Below, one piece after another: positions 11,887 through 22,990 of a DNA stretch of 64,000 bases (within the stretch, counting starts at the first letter, position 1; each line of letters opens with the position of its first letter). The translations under genes were made by a program, and so were the position numbers. The notes under the pieces are model-generated. The model did no database searches and was not told the origin of the DNA. It saw nothing but the letters and a program-made list of their open reading frames with translations. Source of the DNA: Labia minor (lineage: Eukaryota; Arthropoda; Insecta; Dermaptera; Spongiphoridae); assembly GCA_963082975.1 (NCBI GenBank), contig OY720344.1, positions 14,681,580 to 14,745,579 on the forward strand. The letters are read 5' to 3'.

Positions 11887-12711
11887 CTAATTTAATATTT
11901 GAAAGATGAATAAATATAATTGAGTATTTTTTATTTACTTGAAAATATAAAATTAATTATTAAATTAAAAAAAAAAAATGTTGGTTTATATTTTTATAAG
12001 ATTTTTAAGTCAATTAGTATGTTTTTCATAAAGATTTTCCTCTTTGAATAATTTCGAATATTAAAATACTTTTCATTTTCTTATCTGTAGAAGCATTAAA
12101 AAAAAAATAAATAATGTCAATTTTCTTATTTCATTATATTCTTATTTTTTTTTATTAATTTTTATATCAATTAAAAATAAAACTAATCTATATAATATAT
12201 TCATTTTTTTTTAAACTTTTATTTTCTTTTTTTAAAAAAGAGAGAAAAAATTTTTTTTTTAAAAAAAACAAGAATTTATATAATTAATCAATTTACAAAA
12301 CTAACTTTTAATAATAAATAAGTAAATAATAATAATAAAATAAAAATACTTTTGTTTACTTTAATAAATTAATGATTTAATTTTATAAAAGTGAATATAA
12401 ATTTATTTTATTTATCTACGATAATTCCAAGTTGTCGCTTGTTTCATTGCCTGAACGGAACTGAACCTTTTTTTTTTTATTCTTCAATGTTATTAATTAT
12501 TATAGGTAAATAAGGTTGAATTCTTTTTCCAGGCAACTCCAATTAAAAGTTTTATAGCTTTTTCAAACGTTCAGCACTTAAAATATTTCAAGATAAATCG
12601 ATAAATTCGATCTGTTTTTTTTTCCCACGAAACAAACCCAATATCCCAACTTTATAGAAAGAACAGAAAATTGAAAAGACGACAAAACATTCAATTTGTA
12701 TGTTTTTGATT

Positions 12712-12747
<36 letters not shown>

Positions 12748-12879
12748 AAGTAAAATTAAAACTAAATGACAAGGGTGATAATACAACGAGAATATAGCTA
12801 ACCAACATCGAACGGGAAAAATCTTTTGATTTTTTTTTCTTTTCACTTCAACTTCATCAGCAAGCCACACAATAATTAA
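11887..12879. other. AT-rich DNA with a 30-base poly-A
   Basis: Poly-A at 12716-12745 and many T-runs. No element or frame recognised. Confidence 0.55.
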
Positions 12880-13144
12880 TTGTCCAGGGTTAATTTCCTT
12901 AGCAATCTACCTACGATTTTCACGCGACGAGAAATTTCCTCTCATCAGTTGAAAATGAATGAGGAAAAAAAAAACCGATCTTATAAAGCAACAACACCCT
13001 TGTGTGAATTAAAAAAGGCTGAGAGCCTGGGCCCAGCAACAGGTGCTGAAAAGGATGGGTCCATTGGCCAAAGAAAGGACAGCCCAGCCACACTCCAACC
13101 ATTCCATCACAGAATTCCACTCGCCTTTCAAAATTAACCAGCAA
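12880..13144. other. GC-richer block with open frames both ways, uncertain
   Basis: A plus frame (12880-13137) reads through LKMNEEKKNRSYK and GPATGAEKDGSIG to a stop, and a minus frame (12920-13144) is open over the same bases. Neither has recognisable domains, and I see no clear splice sites. It may be an exon fragment or chance. Confidence 0.2.
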
Positions 13145-13550
13145 TTATTCATGCATTCGACCAAGGTTTATGATTTCACCGCAATCTTTACTAAATTTAG
13201 CTTTCTTGAAAAATATCATTTTGATAGGTTAATATATATTTATAAAATATATAGCTAACTCTTCATTAATTTCTATATACGATGTATTATTAATTTAAAA
13301 TTATATAATTTAATATAATATACAATAGTTAGGTATTTGTTTTGATTTTATTTTTTGATTTTCCGAAAAAAAAAATTTTAAATTTTTTTTTCATTTATAT
13401 GGTAATGCTAATTAAGAGTAAATATATTTTAATAAATTGAAAATATGGTCAAGGATTAAATAATACATTTTAACGATAAACTTAATTATAAATGTAAATG
13501 AATCCTTTATCAAGTGAAAATAAAATTTTAAAATTAAATAATAAAAATAA

Positions 13551-14164
13551 AATAAGTTGACCTGTGGCCAGGTCCGAACCGACCGACGGTTTGAAGTAAA
13601 TTAATTTCCAACTACAGAAACAATTTCAAATAATTTTAATATATCTATTAATGTAATAAAAAACAGATATGGATACATAAATAATAAATATAAACATTTT
13701 TAATTTTATTTTATTTATAATATATATGCAAGACCAGGCTGTGACGTCATAAATGGCTGGATGACGTCATATAATTTTAAATCAAGAAAAAACTAATAAA
13801 TATAATTTTCCCGAGGATAAAACCAATACAAAGTGCATGATTTGTGGTGATATATAAAAATATCTCCTTTGGTGTGAAAATAACCCTTCCCTTCCTATCG
13901 TCGATTGCTAATACTACCACTTCCGGTTTCCGGATCAATTCATCCCACTGATGCATTAAGTAAATATACCAAATTTCATCAAAATCGGTTGAGCCGTTCA
14001 GGCTGTACACATCTATACGGACAGACGGACGGACGGACGGACAGACATCATGCTAAAAATACTTTTTTCTGTTAAGAAAATGCATGATTCGTGGAGATAT
14101 GTAAAAATCTCCATATGTGAAATTTGGTGTGAAAACAATACCTCCCTTACTATCGCCGGTCGGT
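13551..14164 (-). mobile_element. family A element, full-length copy A2 (HINE-like)
   Basis: Reverse complement of A1 with few differences. On the plus strand it opens with AAATAAGTTGACC, the hairpin GACCTG-tggc-CAGGTC (13559-13574) and the repeat ACCGACCGACG, and closes at CGCCGGTCGGT (14164). The (CGGA)n microsatellite is at about 14019-14042. A minus frame of 77 codons (13777-14010) is an accident of the conserved non-coding block. Compared with A1 it lacks a stretch between GATGAATTGATC and the CCGGAAACCGGAAG motif. Confidence 0.75.
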
Positions 14165-17100
14165 AAAAAATTAGAACATAGAATTATGTATATTTAAATA
14201 ATGTACGAGTATTATAAATCAAATTATAAAAATATGATTTATTTCAACGTAAATTTAGAAATGAAAATAATTATGTATTTTTATTTTTAAAATCATCGAT
14301 TCTAGTATTTTCTATAGAATTTAGGTACCTATATCGTTGCTAAAGATCTTTAAAGAACTATGGAAAGGTGAAGAGGAAGAAAGACCCCTGTTTTCATAAA
14401 AAACAAAAAACTTCTAACTTGAGGGGTGGTCAACCTGTGATTTTTCGACCTAGTTTATCAAGTACCCTTGCAGACGACCCAGGAAGCGGTTAATGGTGCA
14501 TTCCTAAGGGGCCCAAAGATATATTACAAGAAAAAATCACTCAATCCTATTGAATTTTTAAAATTATTTTTAAAATATATAATATTTGTCAATAGAATGG
14601 ATAATTTACTAAAATATATTTAATACACTTTGGTATTTATTTATTTATTTGATTTTTTATTGATATTTTTTTATATATATAATTTTTAGATTATTTATCT
14701 CCTAATCTTAAATTATTTTCAAAAAACCAATCGATGATTGATCATTAAATAAAATAAAATGATAATAATAAAAAAATAAATATAAATAAATTAAATTCCT
14801 TTTTAAAAGTAATGCACCGATTTTAAAAATAAATATGAAATCCAAGAGAGCGAAGGTGAAACGCCTTTTTTTTTAATTAACTACCTTTTACAATCAAGGT
14901 CCACTCAAAATCCCCTCTTACAAAACATCCATTAGTTTATCAGTTAAATCAAAAAATAAAAAAAACACGTTAAAAAAAGAAGACAAAATTAATTAATTGT
15001 ATTTTTTTTTTTCATCAACTATTTGGTTGAGTTTCTTGTGCTAATTTTTTTTTTCTTCAACCTTTCGAAAATAACATTTGAGGAAAAGTGAATATAAATT
15101 TTCAATATCAAATGTATTTTTAATTGATTGATATATAGCTTTTCTTATTTGAATATCGATTAATGATTAATTAGTTTTTTTTTATCCAGTTATGCTTGAT
15201 ACATATCAGTTAGAATTTAAACTCTACTTTACTTAAAAAAAAAACAAAAACTTACAATATCCTATAATATAATAAAAATTTATTTTTATTTTTAGCTTAA
15301 ATTTATTTGTAAACATTCGAATATAAAATCAAAAATATTTCAAAATCTTTTTGATAAAAATATATTCTTTAAATATATATAAATATTTTATTTCCACAAT
15401 ATCTTAATATTCTCTAGACAAAAACAAAAAACAAAACTAAAACTATTTTAAATATTAACCGAAATATTTGTAGAATTTTAAAATGCTTGATTGAAGTTTA
15501 TATTAAAATAAGTATATTGAAAATATTCTTTATCATTGAATATTTTTCAATTTTTTTATTAAATAATAAATAAATAAATAATTATATTTAAATTTAATAG
15601 AGGGGTCAATATTTAATTTAATAAAAATATATATAATTTCCATAACCGCAAGTTTATTTAGAAAAAATTGGTGGTTTTATACTTTTGGCTAAACATTAGT
15701 AAATAACAAAACACAAATTCTTGAAAAGATATTATAACATATAGTATAGTTTGTTTTATTTAAATAATAATAATGGAATTATTAGAAATATGGGTTGTAC
15801 GACAGCAACAGATGGTGGTTTGGTTATTTTAGAAGAACTGCCCATTTGAGGAACTTGAGCACTAATAAATACTTACTTTTCTTAGAATTTCTTAAATATT
15901 TGACGGTTATATGTAGATATATGTTTTTTAGACAGTTAACCAATAAATAGTAAATAAATAGAAAAATAGTAATAAAAAAAAAATTAAATAAATGTTACAT
16001 TTTCACGATATTTAGGTTAAATTGGTTATTAGAAGGAAATTTTGCATCTACTGAATCAATTTGAAAAATACTATACATAACTAAAAACTAGTATATTTTT
16101 ATTTGATTTGATTTTACTTTATTATTAAAAATACAAGTGTTTTGGTAAAATGTTATCAAATATCATCACCTAAAAAATATTTAAAATAAATAAATTTTAT
16201 TTTCAAAGATTAATTTAATCAGAGATTAATATAAAATCAACAGGCGTTTCGTTTCATTTGAAATATTTGCAGTGGTCCCCCTAAAAAATTTATCAAATAT
16301 TAAGAAATATTATTATGTTATTCTTACTTCTTAAAATAACATCACAAGATAATAAGTTTTTTTAAAAAAAATGGAATACATAAATTATTTTATAATAATA
16401 TCATTCTAAGTTTAATATCTTTATTGTTATTATTATTATTATTATTATTTTACCTAAGTTATATTTAAATGTTTATAATTTATATAATTATTTATTGTCT
16501 ATTCATTATTATCTATAATGGCATGTAAAAATGGATGTCATTTGTAAATTTACTACAGTTTAAACAAGTGGCTTGACGATAATAGACTGACTGATATGAA
16601 ATCAATGTGATTATTTTGGGCTGAATAAAATTTATATATTTATATTATATATTTTTTAAAAGTATTAATATACATAATTAATGATCGATTCAACTTTAAG
16701 CATTTTAATTCTAAAAAGAACATTTATTTAAATATTAAAAATATATCGTTTAATAATATGTGGATAATAATATTTTATTTATATAATATCATTGAAGTAT
16801 AGTTTCATTATACTCGAATCGAAGTCAAAATAAATTTATTTATTTTATATTAGATATATGTATTAGAATATTTATTTTAAAATTAATTTAATGAATTGAC
16901 TGCAATTAAACTTCAGATTTCCTATCAAAAAAATTATAAATAAATGTTCAATAGAAAAAAACATTATTAATAAATAGAATATAAAAATGCAACTTTTTTG
17001 AGGGACTAAGAAAAATATTTTGAAAAAAAAAACAGGAATAATATGCTTAACTTTTTTCATTCTCTGATACTTATTAGGTAGCGAGCAATTTCGTGCAAAT

Positions 17101-18130
17101 AAGGACATGTGGCGAAAAGAGAAAAAGAGAGAGAAACGAGATTTAATTTAATGAAATTGGAATATTATTTTTTTTTTTTTTATTTTCTTTTATTTAATAA
17201 TTTCTTCGTTTTTTTTTTCATTTAATTTTTAAAATGGATGAATTTTTTTTTTTTTAAAATTATTAACATATTTTAAATAACTTTTTATTTATCCACTATA
17301 TTAAAAATTATTAATTTTTTATTTTGATTATTTTTTTATTGTCCTAAGTTAATTTTAAGCTGAAAAAGGCTTTAATAATGTTAATGACCAGAATTCCACC
17401 CCGCTAGGATAAATATCTCAGTTTAAATATTATTAGAGTGAGCTGAAAACAGGTAAATAAAAATACCTGAACTGATCAGAATATTTAAATAAGCAGAGAG
17501 AGAGAACATTGATTAAATAAATTCCTAAATATTATTTCATAATTAAATTGAATTATTCATCAACTCTAGATATATGTTTTGTAAAATAATCCTTTTTTTT
17601 CACATAAAGATGATTTTGTATTTATTTTTTTAAATCTTTAATCCATCAATACCGATGAATTGATAGAAAATTTATATAAATATTTTTTTTTTTTTAATTC
17701 TAATATTAAAGCAAAATGTTAGATAAATGATAAATGATTACTAGATTAAATGCAATTGTCTGTGTGTATAAAGTTTAAATAGAATAAAATAATTATTTTC
17801 TACAGAGCGTATTACAAAAATATTTGAATTTATTTTTAAATTTTCCTATTTTATATCTACTTAATTAAAATAATCCAAATAGATACATAATAAATTTGCA
17901 TAAAATTTCATATCTCGTAGAATGGATAATAACTGCGATAGGCATAAATGGGGACCACGAATAAATAGCTTTTCACTGTCGAAAAAAAAAAAAGAATGAA
18001 ACAAACAAATCTTTTTTCTCACTCTCTCAATCAGATATCGGAAATCTTGAGTTAATTGAATTAATCTGTAAAGTTAATAGATTGTTGCTTATACTTTTTT
18101 TTTTTTTTTTCAAAAAAGAAACAAGACATA
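14165..18130. other. long AT-rich tract, no recognised feature
   Basis: About 4 kb dominated by A/T homopolymers, AAATA-type repeats and (ATT)n near 16426-16450. A slightly GC-richer patch at about 14340-14530 and a minus frame at 16872-17108 of low-complexity composition show no domain. I see no transposon family member. Confidence 0.5.
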
Positions 18131-18540
18131 AAGAAAAAAAGGGGGGAGGAATGAAAGAGTGGGCTTTCTATTGAGGGTTGGGGGCGGTGGCAGGCGGACG
18201 GACTACAGCGAGGAAGGGGGTTTTGAGGGTTGGGTCAAAATAACTTTTTCAGATGAGGAGACCTTGAGTTGGTCCCAAGATAACTCGAACACGACCATTA
18301 ATGCGCTCTCCTCAAGATTTATTTATCATTGCTTGAAATTTATTCATTGATAAATTACCTAAGCTCTCGGACACGCCGAACATATATATATAATGAAAAG
18401 AGAAAAAGGACTCATATATATATATATAATATATAAATATATACAATATGATTGGAGTTGTCAAATAAAACGAAAAAGAAAAATATTTAATGCAAGTTTT
18501 ACATTGAAACAAATTATTAATAAATAAACGAAGCCTCCTT
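18131..18540. other. purine-rich GC-richer block
   Basis: A G-rich run and a plus frame of 63 codons (18159-18350: GGFEGWVKITFSDEET) lie here, followed by (TA)n near 18374-18430. On the minus strand the pyrimidine-rich sequence could serve as an acceptor. No domain is recognised. Confidence 0.2.
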
Positions 18541-18576
18541 CCTCGAGTTATATATCAGAGTTGTGTAGTTGCTATA

Positions 18577-18630
18577 TTCACTTGACAAGAATTCAAGTGA
18601 ATCTATGGTCATGTCTACCCAAGTGACCAT
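18577..18630. promoter_or_regulatory. cluster of dyads with repeated CAAGTG motifs
   Basis: Two adjacent dyads: ATTCACTTG/CAAGTGAAT (18577-18585 and 18594-18602) and ATGGTCA/TGACCAT (18605-18611 and 18624-18630). A third CAAGTG overlaps the second arm (18620-18625). CAAGTG fits the E-box form CANNTG, and TGGTCA/TGACCA resembles nuclear-receptor half-sites. The surrounding 18541-18960 is unique and less AT-rich. Protein binding is inference only. Confidence 0.25.
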
Positions 18631-21196
18631 AATTATCAATTACGGATAGTAGGAGAGAAGGATATTTAATATTACGATTGGAACGGGAAAGCAGTCCGGC
18701 AGTTTATGGCCGAGCTCCGGCTAAATATATTTACGAATACATTTATTTTTGCATATGCAATAATTCAAGCGTCCTCCTCTATGGCTACTTAAACGAAAAT
18801 TATTAAGACAGATTTTAATGGTAAGTTTAAATCTTTGACATCACAACAACAGATTATGAATAGGCTTGGTGGAAGAATGGAGGGTTATAAAATTCCAAAA
18901 GGAGCATCCAAGAGTTACTAATAACACGCCTCCAAAGACAACCCACACTCGCAATCAATATTATTTTTTTTTTCATCTCCTAATAATTGATTAATTTCCA
19001 CTAAATAAATATATATATATATATTTAAATTCCCCTACCCCCCCCCCCTCTAAATTCAATATTTCATAAATTCAGTTGTTTTAAACATAATTAGAGTAAT
19101 AATAATATAATAATGATGATTATTATTATTATTAAATATCTGCTAAAATTTTATTTATTTATTAATATCCATTTCAAGACTTTGAGGTGATTTTATTGCG
19201 AATAAAATTATACATTTTAAATTTTAATGATTAATTTTATTTTAAAAGCTCTGATAAATTTTTTTATTTTTTTATATATATATATATATATTGTTTTTGT
19301 TTTTGTTGAAAGAATGAGAGCAAATTAAAGAGGTTTAGAGAAAATAATAATAATAATAATAATAATAAATAAGAATTCTTTTTTTATCATTTTTTCGCAC
19401 ATACTATGAATTTTAAATATTAGTATTTCTTTAATAAATATTAATAATATTTTTTCAATGCATTTATAGTTATTAAAAATATACAGGAAATAGATTATAA
19501 ATTTATATTATAGAAGTAAAAACCGTGAATGAATGAATGAATGAATATTTTTTTTAAATGATTTTTTAAGGTAATTTTCAAATTGGAAAATTATTTTCTA
19601 CTTAAAATATCTAATTCATATCATTGAGATAAATAATTTAATTGGAATTGATCTTTTAAGAAAAATAATTAAAGCCTCATTAATTTATATACATATATAA
19701 CAAAGTATTATTTTTTATTAATTATTTTATAAAAAAAAAATAAAGAAAAATGCATTTTTTTCAATTCAAAACATTGGAATCATTTTTTTTTTATCAATTC
19801 AAATTACCAATAATATATTTATATGATAAAAATGAAATTTATAATAAATTATTATATTAAAAAAACATTATACATAATGTATACTATATTAGTAAAAATA
19901 TGATATGTAATTTACTTTTTAATCAAATATTTATATAAAACTAAATATTGTTTTTTAAAATCATTTCTCTGACTTGATGGATAATGTTTTTGATATTTAC
20001 TTATTATTATTTAAAATTTTGCAAAATTCTCAACTAGTTTATTTCATTTGAAAAAGAAAGTTATGAGAAAAGTAAACATATTATTAGGTCATCCCCTATG
20101 TTAATAAGAAATTAAATTATTATTAAAAAAATATACCATAATAATTTTTCAATAATAATAAAATTATAATAATTTCATAAGAATTTATTAATATTCGATA
20201 GATAATTTATTTTTATTTTATATAAATTTGTTTGTCTTTATTCTTTATATATATTATTTATCAATTAGTAAATTTTTATTTTCTTTCACAAACTAAATAT
20301 ACAATATATAAAATATTTTGTTATTTTGAAACTAATATTCAACCAGAATATAGCTAAATTCTAGTGTAATTAATCCAAAATTTTGAATAAATATTCAAAG
20401 TTGAGTTAATTAAACTCTTACTAATAGATCAACATTTTTTAAAAGTTTATAAGTATAATAATGTTTTTAAGATATAATGTTAAATATAATAACAGTACAG
20501 AATGGAAACCAGCAACTTAAATAATGAATCTATAAATAAATTATGAACTATGACATTAAATTTTTTTAAAATGAAATTAGTTGGTGATTTGAATGCGCTA
20601 AAGCGTTAAATTAAATTATAAAAAAGAAAGATTTATTTGATTTTTTGAAATTTATTTCAGAAAAAAAACAATAAAATATACTAATGTCAAGAATTATAAT
20701 TATCTATTCTAAAGTTAAAAAGTGGTTTTAAATAATTTCTGTTATTTGAAAAATATTTGAAATATAATAAAATTAATTTTACTGTTATTAAATAAAATGT
20801 TTAAATTCACAAACAGGAAACAACAAATTATTATTTAAAGACAAAACAAATATATATGTAAAATTTAGTTTTTCAAAATTTACAAACAATATATTCTAAG
20901 ATTTTTAATGTATCTTTTTATCTATTTATAAATATATAAATATAGATCTAAGATAAGATATTTATATTCAAAAAATTAATTTTAATAGACATTTTTTATA
21001 TATAACATTATTCTATTAGATACGATAAATTTATCTTTTTCTTTTTTAATTAAAAATTCTAAATGCATTTAAGTCTCCAGAAAATTATTTTCTTTTAACT
21101 TTTACTAATTTTTTTTAATATTTATTATTTAAAGAGACACTTCTCTTTTTCACTGTTGGTGGTTATTTTTCAACATATAATAATAATGTCAAAATA
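18631..21196. other. unique block to about 18960, then AT-rich DNA
   Basis: After the dyads the DNA stays unique and less AT-rich to about 18960, then becomes AT-rich with (TA)n near 19010 and 19275, (TAA)n at 19347-19368 and (GAAT)n at 19527-19546. No gene or element recognised. Confidence 0.5.
19527..19546. repeat. (GAAT)5 microsatellite
   Basis: Five perfect tetranucleotide units. Confidence 0.9.
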
Positions 21197-22140
21197 TTAA
21201 AATAATGTTATGTTCACAGTAACAGGTACAATTATTAAATTATTTGATTTGACAATTTTCACGTGAAAGACAGACTGACGGTCAAGGCTAGGGATCATCC
21301 GAGGCAGACAATGGCCTATCTTCGGCTGACCACCTCGGCTACTGCCGACCTGCTTTTCACACAGAAACACACACAGTAACAAATTAAACACACACAGATA
21401 GGATAGACAACACGCGACCGAATGAGTGTTGTAATGTCAATCGTGCAAGTAGCGAAAACGAAATGTTGACTCATGATTCTTCGAATTAAGTTTTGCCCCT
21501 CAAAAAATTATTAAAGTCCCGAACTTGAATTGAAGCATAAATTATCTCGGCGGATTATAATTAAGCCAAAGTCTCCGGTGATTGCACCTGCTGATTATGA
21601 CCGGGGGATCCGTTGCTACATAGCGATTAGCTTAGCCCGGGTTGAATGTGTTGATTTACTGGGCGAGCGGTGGGCAGGCTTTAGGGGTCAACGGCAGCGT
21701 AGATGTGAAAAAAGTCTATCGAATTAGGGAAACACTAGATTCATCCTGACAGCATTCCACTTTATTGAAGGGGATCACATTGACAAGTGAAGGTAACTGT
21801 ACACTGGGACTGGGATATTGTCAGAACACTCACCTGGCAAGTTGCGGTTCCGAAAGAAATTGACAGGAGCGGAGGTTATCGGCGACGTCGATGACCATTG
21901 GACCCATGGCCCATCCACACACCACAAGGGAGCAAATTCAAGTTGGGAATATATTAGAATACTTTAGTGCCGGAGATAGGATGCACACTCTGTGGCATGC
22001 CACGGACGACTGTTGCGTGCTGGGAGCCGAGGTGAGTTGTTCGCCTCTCGCTCTTTCACCTGCTCCAGGACGCTTCCCCTACGGCGGCATCTCCCCGACG
22101 CATGCCTAGTGACCTCTGGTTCTGGTCGTCCGAACCTCAC
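21197..22140. other. GC-richer island, possible exonic or regulatory DNA
   Basis: The start of the longest GC-richer stretch in the window, free of recognised repeats. Splice-like signals occur on the minus strand (donor CCAG|GTGAGTG near 21836-21842) and on the plus strand (donor CCGAG|GTGAGTTG near 22030). An open plus frame at 21530-21727 (AADYDRGIRC-like, reading APADYDRGIR) and others occur, but no frame connects cleanly to the candidate exon at 22141-22278. All three frames of the minus segment after acceptor CTCCCAG at about 22025 meet stops before the donor at 21841, so the gene model is unresolved. Confidence 0.3.
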
Positions 22141-22278
22141 CTCGACAAAGATCACTCCATTGTTATAGAGGCTGGCAGCTCCAACCTGGAAGGCTGCCTG
22201 ATATTTGATATCCTCTGGCCTCTCTCTGCCTGACGCCACCATATTTGGAAATTTAATTACTCCGATTAACATGTAGAC
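22141..22278 (-). CDS. candidate internal exon, 46 codons, phase 0-0
   Basis: On the minus strand, 138 bases (46 codons) run from a good acceptor (GGCTCTTTGCTGTTTGCAG, with an ATTAAT branch-like motif upstream) to a donor (GTCGAG|GTGAGG). The frame is fully open and reads VYMLIGVIKF, PNMVASGRERPEDIKY, QAAFQVGAASLYNNGVIFVE. Composition is balanced and protein-like, with a short hydrophobic start, and the exon sits in the GC-richest island here. I do not recognise the family and assign no function. The length is an exact multiple of three, so it could be skipped without a frame change. The open frame continues beyond the donor to 21964, which slightly weakens the boundary. Of all open frames in the window that are not transposon-derived, this is the one I would trust most. 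Confidence 0.42.
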
Positions 22279-22990
22279 CTGCAAACAGCAAAGAGCCGGG
22301 AATTAATAACTGCACAAAATATTTCTTATGATGCACTTTTTCTCCTCCTAGTGGGTCCTATGTCCAGGGTCCTATCTCGATTTCATTGGATATTTCTAGT
22401 TTTTTTTTAACACATGAACAAGTTTCGTCGAAAATACAGTCCGTTCGGAATTACAATTATATTATTTGGGCATTGATTTCTTGGGGCGGATTTTTTTCCA
22501 TTGGAATGCCTTAATTACAATTTTTTAGCGATTGTTGGTATTGTTGGATGATTGTGGTCCTTGTTGAGGTGGGAGGGACAACAGCATTCCATGCAAGAAG
22601 GTCTCTCTTGACACACATTCCTTACCGCAAATATATCATTTTTATGCAAATGCCTCACGGGGCGGTCTTTAGGATAACCATCTCTCGGTCGCATTTTCAG
22701 GAGTGACGTTGTTTGTCCTTTTTTTTTTTTTTTTTTTTGTCCCCCTCCTCTTTCTCTCTCTCTCTCTCTCTCCCTCATTCTCTTTGGCCCCTGTCAGAAA
22801 AGAGTGGCTTATCGGACAACGATATCTTCCCGAATGTGCGCCCCATGCGCCTACCTGTTGTGTATCTGTGACTCTACAAGCTAGTTTATTTGCTCCAAGT
22901 CCATTTGAACATACAAACCGAACCGAACTCAGAATTATAAACTGGTCCCAGCCTTGGATTGACCGTGGCCGTTCATAAATAAAAATATTA
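22279..22990. other. rest of the GC-richer island
   Basis: Contains an octamer-like ATGCAAAT near 22643-22651, a minus frame (22515-22778: MRPRDGYPKDRPVRHLHKND) with a donor-like GCG|GTAAGG, and on the plus strand a long pyrimidine tract ending CCCCTGTCAG (about 22789-22798) that would make a strong acceptor, followed by about 24 open codons (KSGLSDNDIFPNVRPMRL). None is convincing alone. Confidence 0.25.
22719..22773. repeat. poly-T followed by (CT)n
   Basis: About 20 T then a C/T-rich tract with (CT)n at about 22752-22773. Confidence 0.9.

Noticed and set aside
13777..14010. 77-codon minus frame within family A copy A2
   Set aside because: It lies wholly in the conserved non-coding block of a repeat element; the corresponding frame is broken in copies A1 and A3.
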